NCBI RefSeq assembly: GCF_000512585.2
Contig: NC_089243.1
Location: 1,488,001-1,552,000 of the forward strand
DNA: 64,000 bases
Direction of reading: 5' to 3'
Source: Kwoniella bestiolae CBS 10118
Lineage: Eukaryota; Basidiomycota; Tremellomycetes; Tremellales; Cryptococcaceae
The position numbers were made by a program, and so were the translations under genes. The notes under the pieces are model-generated. The model made no database searches. It saw nothing but the letters and a program-made list of their open reading frames with translations, and was not told where the DNA came from. Of the stretch, positions 10,407 through 22,566 are shown piece by piece (position 1 is the stretch's first letter; each line of letters starts with the position of its first letter).

Positions 10407-13400
10407 TCACTCGTAAACCCTTCGCAACATCTCTCCCACCCTCCCATACTCCTTTTCACCCTCCCTCCAACCCATCTGTCCATCCGCAGGTAGACCTCCA
10501 TTCCTGTTAATCTCAGCCATAATCTGTTCCTGCGTGAGGTTCTGAATCACCTGCAAATGCCCATCAGAACCTACAGTCTTGATCTTCGAGAACTTGTCTT
10601 CGATCTCGGGATTCAGCAGTGTCGAGGTTGAAGTTATACCTTGAGTTTGAGGGATCGTACCTGTACCAGTACCAGAACCAGATTGGAGGAAAGCGCTGAA
10701 TCTCGTCTCCATCTCTTTCGACATTCCCCTCCCACTCTCGTTGTTATCCTGCAATTGACTACCAAGCTGCCGGGCCAGATCATCCGATATGTATGGCATG
10801 AATCCCCCCGTCCCAGATCCAGCACCGGGTTTCCCAAATTGACTGTAAATCTCTTCCATCTCTTTCGTCAATCTACTTTCGGATCCTCCCATTTGTTCTT
10901 GCTCCTGCAGTTGGCGCGCTTGCGCCTGAGCTTGAGCTTCGGCCAGTAAATCCTTCTCGCTCGTATTGATCCACACTGGATATTGCCCATCGGCACTCAT
11001 AACCCCCCTAGCCTGTATTTTAGCCATCATCTCTTTTGTGACGGGCGTAACTCCTGGTAAACTGATGTCAAACTTGTTCGAAGGAGCCTTACTCGTCGAG
11101 GGCGGCGCCATATCGCATAGACCATATTCGGATAATGTGGTTTGTTGTGCTCCAGAGGGTTCGGTGTCCATGTTCCCCTCGTTGCGAGTGTCGTCTTTCC
11201 CAGAAGGAGACGCTTGAGATGGTTTTCGAGCTTGAGATTCGGCTAATAATTCATTCTCGGACGTACTCCACCACAATTGATATTGGCCGTCCGGCCTCAC
11301 TGTATCTTTCGTGGTGAATCTCTCTTTATACGCTTGAGTTACAGGAGTCACCCCTGGTAGACTTATGTCAAAAGGTTTCTCAGTGGACTTCGCACCACCC
11401 TCTGCAGAGTCCGATTTGGAACCAGCTCGTAGGGGCGCGCAAGGGACCCAATCTTTGAATTGATCGGTGGTAGCTTGATCAGTATCCATAGCATCGGTAC
11501 TGCTGGCGTTCCGGTTGAGGGGTGGCTGATTTTGGCCTCCTCTTAGACCTAAATTTTCAAGTGGATGATTCGGCGAGTCGTGGTCGGAGAGATGTCGGCT
11601 GACACTTGAGCTTGAACTTGCATGAGGTCGCGAGGCGTGGCTGCCGCTGCCCATACTTTCAGGTGTGGATCCAAAGGGTGATGCGCCCGTGGAAGTTGAC
11701 TGCTTGGATAGTCGCCAGAATCCTCTCTTGATGTTGAGTGCGTTGGCAACGCACAGTCCGAAGTTTGCCGTGGGTGTCAGTTCAGGTCTATCACGGTTCA
11801 TCAGCCCATACTCTTGCCAAAAAAAAAAACACATGTTCAGTGAGGAAGACTTACGCTCCACTTCGAGGATGATCGGGATAATGAGCTTGTAATTTCTCGT
11901 ATGTAGGGTTGGTAGCGCGATCAAGGAAGTACTCGATGAGTTGGGAATGGTGATGACCGATCTTAAATTTCAAGCCAAACTGACTGAGTGCCATTCTGAT
12001 TCGACATTGCTGTTAGCAGACTTGATTGAAAATTAGAAAGATAGCGAGCTTACCGGATCATCTCACAGTCCGTTCTATGAGACTGAGCAGCGGCCATATC
12101 ACCAACATTCAGGGCATGTCGAAGGAAGAGTAATGACGTTCTGGCGGATGTCACGAGGCATCTGAATGAATCACTAGAGTCAGCCCCGACGCTCATATAT
12201 GCAGGAAAATGCAGATCACTCACACTGAAGCCGAGGAGTGCATGACTGAGGTGAAGTTCAGCCCGTTCTCACCGAAGACGCTCGCAAGTTGTTGCACAAT
12301 CGATACAATCGCTTGAGTAGCTCCCAGCATACGTCGAGCAGCTTGATCGCTCGGATCGTACAGATCTGCAAATGGTTCGTGCAAACAGATGATCGCGGCG
12401 TGTGGAAGCATTTGGGCGGCCTATTTTGGACATACGGTCCATAAGCATTCTTCGCAGGTTACGAGATTTTACGAACACTCACGATAAGATCGATATCAAG
12501 TTTCCTCTTTGCTGTCAATTTACCTACGTTCCTCAAAGTCGCCGGGAAGCTCATTCTGCGAACACGGTATCAATTCACGTCCGTTCGTGGTCACATATGG
12601 TAATGATAAAAGACTCACTGGAGACAAGCAATAGAATTTGCGATCTCCCGGAATTCCGGTTTATACAGACCATCAAAATCGTCGTTGTCTTTCATGTGTC
12701 GATTCTTCCATCTTCTCGCAAACTTGTTCACTCTGTTCATGAGAACGGATGCTGTATTACGATAATTTAGCTCAGATCCGATGTCTTTGATAAGCAGGTC
12801 AACTCACCTTTGACGACCATCACGAATGAATCTGGTACGGGGTGTTTTACCCAGAAATCCGGTGATTCCAGATCTTGAGGATTGGGTTCCATCGTTTCGT
12901 GCCCCATCTCAAAGTCCTTGAAAGACACCGGTAACGGTACGGTCTGAATTCAGGATGGATATCAGTATTGAATCCTAGGCAAAGCCTAGCTTTAGACTTA
13001 CAAGTTCATCAAGCGACATGGAAGTACCCCATCCACTCGCAGAACTAGCGATCTACAATTACGTATTAGCGGAACCCCTGATATTCACTGGGAGAGACGA
13101 GAGAAGACGTACCGTATCGTGGTAGAAGGCCATCCACACTGCTGCTCGTCGCTCTTCCCTCTCTAATGCATCTGCAGGAGGGGGCAGCATGACTGATTTG
13201 AGTGATAGTTCCGCTGATCGAACGTTCAGTCCTAGAGGGAGAAGCATTCGAGATACAAGACCACCGTATGCCCAACATTCCAACATTCTGCGTTTTAGAC
13301 GTCATCAGCTGATGGCTTAAATCGCCGAAGGAGACAATCAGCTCACCTCGTATCGTCAATGAATACTCGACACAGTATAATCTATTTTCAAACATCAAAA

Positions 13401-15360
13401 AGATCAGTTTAACTTTACCCGTTGCGCATAGAAGCAGACATACCATAGCTCTGACCACATCGAACAACCTATTACCAGTATTCAACCCCTCCTGTACCGC
13501 CTCTTTAGCAAAACTAGCCTGTCTCAACCCAAATGTCAAGTTCGCTTTTGATCCCTTCCCCTGCGAGCCCAGTACGTCGTTGCCGTACATCCCCGCGCCA
13601 GTGGTATCGAAGAAATCTCTTCCCTTACCCCTAGTGGACTTCTCGTATATCTCAGGCGAACACCATGCGGCGGCCGCAGCACATACCGCATGTATCAGAG
13701 CCGGGTGAGGGAAATTGGAGTGTGTGGGCGGTAAGGCCATTCTCGATAGGAACCTTGCTCGATGGAGCACTCTGGGTAGGTTTGGTACTAGATCAAAGAA
13801 TGCCTCAATCCTGTACAGATGTGCGTCAGTTCGGCTGTCGTGATATAGAATTAGTTGGTATGCACTTACAGATCGTTAACTACATTAGGTTCTGGGAGGT
13901 TGATCGGCCAACCGGGCCAAAACAGATCCATCAATAGTTGCTGTTGCATCGCGGCGTCCAAACCAGCTTGCAATCCATCCAAATTGATCTCAGTCTCCAT
14001 ATTCGTATCAAGATTGAAGTTCTGCTGATCCTGAACTGGATTCTGGGTATTCATCATACTAGCCGCATAGACAGTCTCGACCGTCTCGACTGCCCTCCAT
14101 GGACCATCCACTTTGGTGCTCGGTTCAATATTCCCCGTGATAGGATCCGGTCCGGGAGGCCAGCTGGACATGAAGTTGGTGGATGGACCGGGCGAGAAGT
14201 TGAACACTCCGCCTGGCGAAAGGATGTTCTGACTTTGCGATGACGAGTCGCCCGCCCCGGGTGTGAGAAGACTTGATCTCCTGGATTCCTGAGACTGGGC
14301 ATCGGGAGACGGCTCGACCCTTATGGCGGAAGCGTCGGACTGCTGATTACTATGATCGAACATGAACATCGGTCTGAATCCACTACCTGCATCTGCTGTT
14401 GAGCCTGAATCCATTTGACCCAACCAATATGGCGTACCACCTGTTTGATCGGAAGATTTTGCTGCGTTACTTCCTGATGCCGAGTTGGGAACTTGAGAGG
14501 ATGCCGCTGAGGAAAGCATTTCGAGGAATGCAGTAGGGGAAGGTGCAGATGTTGCCGACAGGGTTTCTTGTAGAGATGGGTTCATGGTTGAAGCTGCTCG
14601 TGCAGGCGCAGGTTGATTCTGCTTTTGAGGAGCAGAACTGAGATTCTGAGTTAATTGAGCTTGAAGTTCCTCTGCAAGGAATATCACTCAGTACGTGTTA
14701 TACACCATCATTATGGTGAACTACCAGACTCACCTATCTTCTTCGTCAACCTATCTCGTTCCTCCTCAAACTCCTCATCCTTCTTCTTACGTCTACCTTC
14801 TCCACCCGCCTTTCTCTTCTTCTTACCGCCTCCATCATCATCTTCGGGTCCCTGATTCTTTTCTTGAGCAGGAGACTTGCTTGCCGAGCCCTTTTCCGCC
14901 TTTTCTGCCTCTTCGTGATGACTTCCGCCTGTCCCTTCATCGTAATCACAACATAATACTGGATTACTCTTTGGCGATGTCCTCAGGAGATGTCGATATG
15001 ATCGAACGCAAGTCGCACAATGTGGTCGAGCCTACACAATAATAATGTGATATGAGCCTGTTGCTCCTTGACATTCCTCTTTATATTTAGATGACTTACG
15101 GCATCGCATTTCTACGATAACAAACGTGTCTTATCAGCAATGTCCATGATAGAATGGGGTATGACAAGGATGCTCACCAGCTTCCTCTTCCTGCACTGCA
15201 GACATGCCTGGTTCCTCCTCAATACGCCTGCTACGTCCGAGTGGTGTGTATGCGATGACGAGGGTATCGGACCAGTGTCGATATGTATGATCTTATCTGG
15301 TGGAGGGGGCATTGACAGATCTGTCGGATGATTGGGTTCTTGGGGGTAGTGAGGAGGCAT
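10407..15360 (-). CDS. C6 zinc-cluster transcription factor with fungal-specific regulatory domain
   Basis: Start ATG at 15360. Cys53, Cys56, Cys63, Cys70 and Cys73 of the Zn2Cys6 cluster are visible in ACLQCRKRKL + KCDA + ARPHCATC, with the sixth Cys in VLCCDYDE. The cluster is spread over three exons, the middle one only 12 nt (15100-15111). Next come a linker with basic coiled-coil-like sequence (GKKRKAGGEGRRKKKDEEFE), a long Ser/Gln/Pro-rich segment, and the middle-homology region over many small exons: RVLHRARFLSRMALPPTHSN, HPALIHAVCAAAAAWCSPEI, MLECWAYGGLVSRMLLPLGL, REERRAAVWMAFYHDT and QMLPHAAIICLHEPFADLYD. The last large exon (from about 11,850 down) is disordered and carries internal repeats. 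It is nuclear and DNA-binding by family; targets are unknown. It is divergent from FTR1, which alone does not prove regulation. Confidence 0.85.
10510..11375 (-). repeat. Three diverged repeats in the C-terminus of the zinc-cluster factor
   Basis: Within the last exon two units of about 50 residues share FDISLPGVTPVT, then VRPDGQY or MSADGQY, then W.STSEN.LLAE or W.NTSEK.LLAE. The first FDI lies near 11,372 and the second near 11,071, minus strand. A third, shorter unit near 10,510-10,600 keeps the order E.....F.......VGSDG ... TQEQIMAEI. Between them KEMEEIYSQF and KEMETRFSAF recur. The spacing suggests duplication of a small interaction module. No known domain name is claimed. Confidence 0.7.
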
Positions 15361-16434
15361 CTTGCCTTGTTGATTATGACGGTGAGGATATGTGCTATAA
15401 TACAGTGAGGTTGAAAAGGAAGTCAGAACAATTGAAAGGATGAATGAAGGTGAGGCGATGAAGTGAAGTCGTGGTGAAAATGAGACGCTATCAGATCCGT
15501 CTGAGGTTCGAGTCGGGTCAGGCTAATGATGATCGAATCTTGCGCTAAGAGTCGAGGGAATCGGGCGGTTGATGAGAATGTGTTACGGCAATACCGGAGT
15601 GACTGGACGGGAAGCAGTTGAATGATGATAAGAGATGAGTGAAATGAGGATAGCAATGAGAAGTGAGAGGATGAAAATGAACGGAATGAATTTAAAACGC
15701 TGTGTTGTCGTTTTTGTGTTTTCGGCAAAGAGGCAACAGATGACCGCTTGGGACCTGGATGAAATGCGGAGTTGACTAGTTGACTCGAGTTGAGTGGACT
15801 AGTCCTCAGGTTAGTACGCTAATCAGAGTATCAAATTGGAGTACATACAACGTTAGCACCATATGCATGCATGCATATCACATACCTTACACAATAATAC
15901 TACCACGGACCATATGCAACCATACGAGTGCAGGTGCCTGGCTCATTGGTTACCCAATTTACCCATTTTAGTCCTCGGTCATCCACGTTTTTTGGTAGTA
16001 TTCTCATGAGCTCACATCGCCGAGGTAAGATATCATCAAAGATGGAGGGTTGATCGAGATATCATGTATAAATAACTTAAAACAAATTACCTATTCAGGA
16101 TAAAGAGTGGCAGCTTGACTGGTCAAGCTGATGCCACCGACTACTGACTCTTCGGATATCGCCGCCAGGCGCCTTTCTTCCTGAGTCTTCGGCCGGGATC
16201 GGATCATCGACATCGAAGACATGAATGAGAGAGCATGAGAGATTTCTTGGCTTTTCAGATGGTGTCGATGAGGCTTTTAAATTTTACTTATCTGATAACA
16301 AAAGTCATTTTTCATCACAAGACATCGTACCTATCTTCAACTAGGTCTAGGTGAACATCTCAACGATATACAGAAACATATACGGAGGGTTGGAAAACAA
16401 AATCGTATGATGATATAGATTAATCGCAGACAAA
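15361..16434. promoter_or_regulatory. Divergent intergenic region between the zinc-cluster factor and FTR1
   Basis: This 1.07-kb region should contain both promoters. Contents: an alternating GCATGCATGCAT stretch near 15864-15873, a GC-rich patch near 16160-16200, and one iron-type GATA element at 16290-16298, listed separately. No further gene was recognised. Confidence 0.5.
16290..16298 (+). promoter_or_regulatory. Iron-responsive GATA-type site ATCTGATAA upstream of FTR1
   Basis: ATCTGATAA matches the ATCWGATAA consensus described for fungal iron-regulatory GATA factors of the SreA/Urbs1 class. It is 136 bp from its 3' end to the FTR1 start codon. These repressors (Cir1 in Cryptococcus) act on high-affinity iron uptake genes, so position and target agree. 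Binding is inferred. Confidence 0.55.
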
Positions 16435-18257
16435 ATGGCATTAACAGATTATTTTTCCGTACGTCTCCTTTGCCTTCGCTAACTCCTGTATAGGAGAAGA
16501 TGGACATCGATGTTAATTGATCTGTCGAACAATCAGCCCGTAGCGTTCTTCATCCTACTTCGTGAATCCCTCGAAGCGGGCATAATCAGTGAGCTACTGA
16601 CATCGTACCTTACCCACAAGCTTTGTATTGCAAGCTGATACCTCGATCAGTCGCCGTCCTACTAGGCTTCATCTCTCAAATCGTCCCCTCAATCGTCGAG
16701 CCTCTCTCCCTCCCTCTCTCCTCATCTCGTCGCCCTTCTCATTCAGGCGCGGGCCAGAACATCCGACAATCAGAAGATTCGGCGAGATCGTCTCAGGAAT
16801 TACTCTCAAGACAGAATGGAACAGGTACATACGGGACTTCCCCAGAGACCCAATCGCTCTTAACTGTACATGCGAACGAAAGGGGAGAAGTCGCCGAGAC
16901 GGAGGCGATAGATCAAGATGATATGGAAGAAGTGGAGGAGATCTCGGAGGAGAAGGATAAGGTTGTGAGAAAGATGAAGGTGCAGATTTGGAGTGGGGCA
17001 ATTCTGGGTGGGACGGTAGCTATGGCTATTGGGGCGATTTTCCTATATGTTGTGAGTGACTCTCCTGCATGCATTGAGTCCCCTTTATATCCACGATATG
17101 TGACTAGATCATGCTGATATTTATTGTACGTTCAGTTCTACACCTACACCCACGATCTATGGCAGGACGCAGAGAACCTATGGGAAGGTGGTTTCTGTGC
17201 ATTAGCTTCGATTTTGTGGGTCTGTCTCTCTGTGCCCCTCACAATAATCTCATTACTTCCACTCAACCTTGTCATACCTTATATTATATACTGATTTCTG
17301 TGTCGTAGAATCCTCGTAATGTCCCTAGCCTTCCTTCGACTCCCACACGCGCAAGTCAAATGGCGTCTCAAGCTTCTCTCAGCATACCATTCCCACTCCG
17401 AGTCAGACCCCGAACACACCCATCCGCACAGGCATGGCAATAGGCACAAACGCGCGAATAAAGCTACGGCCATTTTGTTTGGATTACCATTCATCACTGT
17501 GCTCAGAGAGGGTTTGGAGGGGATCGTTTTTCTAGGGGGAATAGGGTTGAGTGAGAAGGGGAGTGCGGTTGCTGGAGGTGGGTTGGGTGGGCTGATTGTA
17601 GGAGGGTTGATTGGTTAGTAGGAATATCCCTTATCTGTACATCATTGAGTACCAAACTGAGAGAAGTAAGGTCACTACTAATTCCCATGTGTTTGACCCA
17701 GCCTACCTCCTGTTCTCCTCCACTACTCCATTATCACTAACCAAATTCGTCCAATTCTCCTCTCTCCTCCTCTTCATGATCGGTGCGGGCCTAGCTTCTC
17801 GAGCAGCCTACGCGTTCGAACGCCAATACTTCATCTCATACGTCGGCACAGCTGCCGCAGAAGCGGGCAACGGACCCGGTTCGTACAGGGTTCAGGGGAA
17901 CATATGGCATCTGACTTGGTGGGATCCCGAACCTGGTTCGGGGGATAATTTCGCGCAGCTTGCTCAGGCTGTTGTGGGGTGGAACAACACGGGGACTGTT
18001 TGGACTATGTGAGTATTTGTTTGGGTTTTTGTGAGGAGGGAGCATATGCTAATGCCAGATTGTATCGCAGCTCAACATACATGTTTTACTGGCTTCTCAT
18101 CACTTTCACACTGATCAAAGCTAAATACAAAGAGGGGCGAACCTCCCTCTGTGGACAGATGTCAAGGAAGGGATGGGAGAGGGAACTTTCGAGGAGAGAG
18201 CGAGGCGATGTCGAAGATGAAGTTTTGATGGATGATAGGAGTGATATTGGAGAGTAA
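16435..18257 (+). CDS. FTR1: High-affinity iron permease, FTR1 family
   Basis: Plasma-membrane Fe permease that normally works with a multicopper ferroxidase. Exon 1 is only 24 nt (MALTDYFS), followed by 16537-16588 and an exon from 16651. The first REXXE iron-binding motif is in FFILLRESLEAG and the second in TVLREGLEGIVFLGG. Membrane segments include IAVLLGFISQIV, IWSGAILGGTVAMAIGAIFL, GGGLGGLIVGGLIG and FSSLLLFMIGAGLASRAAYAF. Between the first and second segments lies an insert of roughly 110 residues, acidic near its end (DQDDMEEVEEISEEKDK); a His-rich loop HSHSESDPEHTHPHRHGNRH precedes the second motif and could bind metal. The cytosolic tail ends DDRSDIGE. The ferroxidase partner is not next door, unlike in some basidiomycetes. 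Confidence 0.93.
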
Positions 18258-19145
18258 ATTAAACCCTGGTATTCTGGTTTGATACGGAAGGGATTGATTG
18301 TCGTGAGAGGTGATCTACTTTGTTCATAACAAGGAATGCATCTGCCAGTGTATTTTGCTATTGGATCCGACCCAGCCACTACCAAACCAACCTACATATG
18401 CTCATTATCACTAACGTTCCTACAATTAAAAGAGTGAGAGTGACTGGCTCGCAGACAGGCTGTGGGCCATTACGTCAATCCATGACCTCGTTGAAGAGCT
18501 GTCCGACATCCCGAAGACCGCTACCCCGACGGCAGATAACGGCTACATATGAGTACCAGTTATAAATGATGAACCGCATGGAAGTGTCTTCATGAGTACA
18601 AATGATTTACGTGTGAGGTCTGGGTCTACGCCTATCCGTGCCTGCCAATGCCCGTTTTTACGTCAAGGAATGGCATGAGATCTCTTCCCAACGATGTCAT
18701 CTGATCTGATCCGAAGCGACTCGCACATCGCAGTCGTCGACGTTTGGGTTCTTTGCTATTCGTAGTAAGCAAGCTGTCACGTCATGTCACTGGCGTCTGC
18801 ATTCTTTGCTTCGTCACATTTCACGTTTAGGGTGATGACTGTTCACGGGTCATAACAGGTTGGATCGAGATCTACGGTAGATTGTAGATCGGTGATGCCC
18901 GGTTATCTCATTGATATGATCGGGTTACAAAATATCCGATCTGACCAGTTGCAGTGCATTTACTCGTAGTGTAGTAGGTAATCCAGATGGGAAATGGGAA
19001 GGGAACGATGATTCAGTAAGCAAAGCACAGCTAGGCAGGGCGATTAATACCAAATCATTTTCGAGGTAAAGATGTTTGGATACTATACCCACTTGATGTA
19101 TCCATCATCATCTTAGTGGTAGTCTGACGATTCGATAGATCTACA
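18258..19145. other. Intergenic region between FTR1 and a glycosyltransferase gene
   Basis: The left part is the FTR1 3' flank; the right part is the promoter of the next gene. GATCTGATCC-type words and TACGGTAGATTGTAGATC occur but form no clear array. No gene was found. Confidence 0.4.
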
Positions 19146-20484
19146 ATGACAGGTCTATCCCTCAACCCACTAGAATACATCTCCCACCCCGCACCCAAAA
19201 AATGCGCATGGGTCGTATTCCTCCTATCCACTCCCTCCTATCTCCCCGGTATCCTCGTCCTAGCCTATACACTGAGGAAGTACCACTCGAAATATCCCCT
19301 GATCGTTGCTGTTAATCCCTCATTACCACTGGACGCTATCAGGGCTTTAGAGGGGTATGGGCTGGAAGTGAGGGTCGTACAGCCTTTGATACCTAGAGGA
19401 GAAATCCACTTGATCGCTGAGAGGTTCGTGGATACTTGGACGAAGGCGGCGGTTTTTGGGTTTGATGATTATGATGTGGGTCTGTCCCAACTGTACGATA
19501 CGATGTGGAAGAGAGATGAAAGCTGATGAGATGTTCTGTCCTCCCTTTCTTTCTTTGCCATTCCTACACTTCCCTGGTCGATGAACCGACCTGATGATGA
19601 TACCTCCGCATGATACACGGTCAGAGAGTATGCCTCATAGATGGCGATATGATGCTCCGACAAAACATGGACGAGCTGTTCAATATCCCCCTCAAACCCG
19701 ATCAGGTAGCCGCTACTTTCGCTTGTATATGTAATTTGGATAAATCGGCATGGGCACCATCAGAGTGGTCAGTGATGCTTTCTACAATAACCCGATCCTC
19801 AACCTTACCTCACTGTCTATATGATTCTAGCACATACCCTGCATACATGGGTATACAAGACCGGTACGTAGAAGCTGATCCTCTTGCAGGACCAGAGAGA
19901 ACTGCGGATTCACCCCCTCTCACGGACCCAGCGCCATCCACTCCCCCATTCCAGCCCAACCAACAGGCACCCACTCCCTCCTCAATTCAGGCCTCGTAGT
20001 CCTCACCCCCTCTTCCCACCTACTACAGCGCATCCACTCTCTCGTGGAAAGTACCGCCTCAGCAGATCAAGCGAGGATCAAAGAATGGTCCTTTCCCGAC
20101 CAAGATCTATTTGCGGACATTTTCAGAGGACGGTGGATAAGTATTCCATGGATATACAACGCCATCAAAACTATGAGGTATTGGCATGGCAACTTTTATA
20201 CCGATGAGGAAGTTCGTAATCTGCATTATATCTGTAAGAAACCTTGGAAGGTCCGTCCGGAAAGGAATACCCCCGAGGAGAGGAAGAGGACGGGCAAGGT
20301 GTATAGAGTCGATGCGGGCGATTATGCGGATGTGAAAGATGGGGATGTGGGGAGGGACGAGGGGAGGGCAGATGCCGTGACGCATGGGTGGTGGTGGGAG
20401 GAATATGAGGGGACGAAAGAGGGGATGAGGAGGGGTGGGTATACTTGGGACGAGTATGTGGAAGGATTGACGGATAGGGGATAA
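19146..20484 (+). CDS. GT8-family glycosyltransferase (glycogenin/galactinol-synthase-like)
   Basis: Three exons joined in frame: FGFDDYD | RVCLIDGDMM and APSEW | TRENCGF. The N-terminal fold starts WVVFLLSTPSYLPGILVLAY, LRKYHSKYPLIVAV, then EVRVVQPLIPRGEIHLIAERF. The DXD metal/nucleotide-sugar motif is in VCLIDGDMMLRQNMDELF. Further family marks are TPSHGPSAIHSPI, NSGLVVLTP, SFPDQDLFADIFRGRWISIP and WHGN...HYICKKPWKV. GT8 enzymes move glucose or galactose from UDP-sugars to sugars, inositol or protein; the acceptor cannot be told from sequence. There is no signal peptide or membrane anchor, so a cytosolic enzyme is likely. The charged C-terminus (DVKDGDVGRDEGRADAV) is a local extension. Confidence 0.8.
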
Positions 20485-20992
20485 GCTGAGATGAAATGAG
20501 ATGGATCGGGAGTGGTGAGTTGGGTCTGATTCCTTTTATCGGGATATTGTTACTGGAGCGCTAAATGATGTGCTCGGGTAGATCGTTAAGGGTTCAGATG
20601 CCGACAATTTCATCACTCCCATCCTTTGGATTGGGAATGGAACTGACAAGATAACGTATTTTGGGCACTATACTGTAGCATATCATTTCAGGTATTATAC
20701 TTCTTTTTACGATAAACCATTGTTGTGGCAGCGAGACCAATCTCCACATCATTATATATCGTTACTTGAAGATGTGTAACTATAGATGACACACGAATGA
20801 ATTATACGAATTTGCCATGGAGAGTGGTCGTTTCACTCGCAGCTCTCTTACAACACCTAAATTGACCAGCTGACGGCGCAGCGTCCATTGGCCGTTCTCT
20901 TGTACAACGCCAGTAGTGATTCCCTGTCGAGTCTTGAGGATATTTATAAATCATGATACCTTGATACCCGCTTCTTTCCATGTAGATCAGCC
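20485..20992. other. Intergenic region between two convergent genes
   Basis: Convergent 3' flanks of the GT8 gene and the Nudix gene. AT-rich with no gene seen. Confidence 0.4.
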
Positions 20993-21792
20993 CTACTTGC
21001 CCAAGCTCTCCCCTCTAGACTCCATAAACTGCCTCAAAGCCATTTCCATCGCACCTGCTTTCCTCTCTTTCTTCTGCTGCTGTTTGCTCTTTTCGACCTT
21101 CTCATCATGATCTATCTCAACTGGGCTTTCCAGGTGATTATCGTCCGAAGAGGTTGAAGGGACTTTTGACCATTCTTGGATATTCGATAGGCATTCGGAG
21201 GGAATGAACCACTTGCGTTTCCGCTCGTGGGATTCTGGCCTGAATATTCAATTCGAAGCTCAGCATTCCAGTTTTCCGTTGTGTTGGATAGTTGAGTTGA
21301 AGGTGCTGATGTAACATACCACTGTTCTATACATTCCACCACATCTTCGTTCACTTCCAATACATGTACGTGCCATACAGAACCTTTCTTCTTTTTGGAC
21401 GGTAAGGCGAGCATCATCAATCTTTCGGCGTCTTCAGGAGCAGGTAATGAAGGTGGAGTTCCAGCTTTGACAATGACGAAGCATATCAGCCCAGCTCCCT
21501 TGTACAGTATCATCCGAGGGATATCTGGTATCGCTTGACCTACCTTCCTCCCATGATTCCCTTACTGCCGCTTGACCCGACGACTCCCCCTCCTCAATCC
21601 CACCTTTTGGAACTACCTCATCCACCCATCGTCAGCTCCCCCTGATATTTGATGATTTTCATGGATAGGATCAAGCTCACATATCCATAAGCCCGGATGA
21701 GCCCTGCTGGTCACCATCAACAATCTACGCGTCTGAGGGGAGTAGACGAGCGAGACGGCTACGTGGCGCGGTTCGGATTTATCTTTGGTCAT
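20993..21792 (-). CDS. Nudix hydrolase, diphosphoinositol/diadenosine polyphosphate phosphohydrolase type
   Basis: Exon 1 encodes MTKDKSEPRHVAVSLVYSPQ ... RAHPGLWI, spliced in phase 1 to FPKGGIEEGESSGQAAVRES, then WEEG. This is a full Nudix box GX5EX7REXXEEXG. Later exons give GSVWHVHVLEVNEDVVE..EQW, joined to PESHERKRKWF, a C-terminal W-PE-x-x-RKRKW motif typical of the Aps1/DDP1/DIPP group that cleaves diphosphates of inositol pyrophosphates and diadenosine polyphosphates. The tail is Lys/Glu/Gln-rich (EKSKQQQKKERKAGA). An upstream mini-exon is possible: TCTGTAG|CATTCCC just before this ATG would add IPTTTVPRT in frame. The substrate is inferred from family. Confidence 0.8.
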
Positions 21793-22566
21793 AGTCCTCG
21801 GTACGGTCGTAGTGGGAATGCTACAGAACAGAGATGATGTGATAGTCAGATATGGAATGTTGAGATGATATAATCAAGAGTCACTGCAAATAGACGCACA
21901 TGAACGTGTCTTGATGATGGCAGTGATCGATTAACTGAACAACCGGAATCACCTTCCTAATCGGGTAATACATCGCATTATGGATAAACCACTTATGTGA
22001 TAACCGGTGCCAGTTGCCAGATAGATGGATGTTTGATCTTGTCACCAATAAAAGTGAAAAATGGCTCAATAGCTCTAAACTCAATCAGTACATCAAGGAT
22101 ATTTGCATAGCTTGTATACATCATCATCAACCGACAGTCAAAGACGAGAGCTACCAAACCACGAGATAGATTCGGGGCAGTCAAATCGAGCTATCTCAGC
22201 TTGGCTAGTAGGATAAGTCTGGGTTCAACAACGTCAACTACTCGTAGAGAAAGGAGTGTTGTATAAAGCTCGCCGCCAATTTTGATCACCAAAGATACGC
22301 GAATTGCAGTACATCTTCCAAAGCTTACATCGGACTAAGAGGATACATCAACACGAGTCAGGCTGTATTGCAGACCGGGAGGATGGTAATCCCATTCGAC
22401 CGGATAGGCTAGATTGTCGAAACAGAACTGTACAGATTAATTACCGCTTGATATCGTGCTCGTAGCTGACAGCTGGTGAGTGACTCAGACTCACAAAGTT
22501 CGATTCTATCGCCATGCCTGTGCATCTATCGCTAATTAGTCAGCTCCTCCCCTCGTCGCAGCAACG
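21793..22566. other. Divergent intergenic region between the Nudix and lipase-like genes
   Basis: Presumed promoters of both genes, with a possible first exon of the Nudix gene near 21,835-21,900. No other feature is supported. Confidence 0.4.

Noticed and set aside
15480..15520. GGTTCGAGTC word suggesting a tRNA T-arm
   Set aside because: No matching stem, anticodon arm or acceptor stem could be found around it.
16435..18257. Possible fused FTR1-ferroxidase cluster
   Set aside because: No multicopper oxidase motif occurs on either side; the neighbours are a zinc-cluster factor and a GT8 enzyme.
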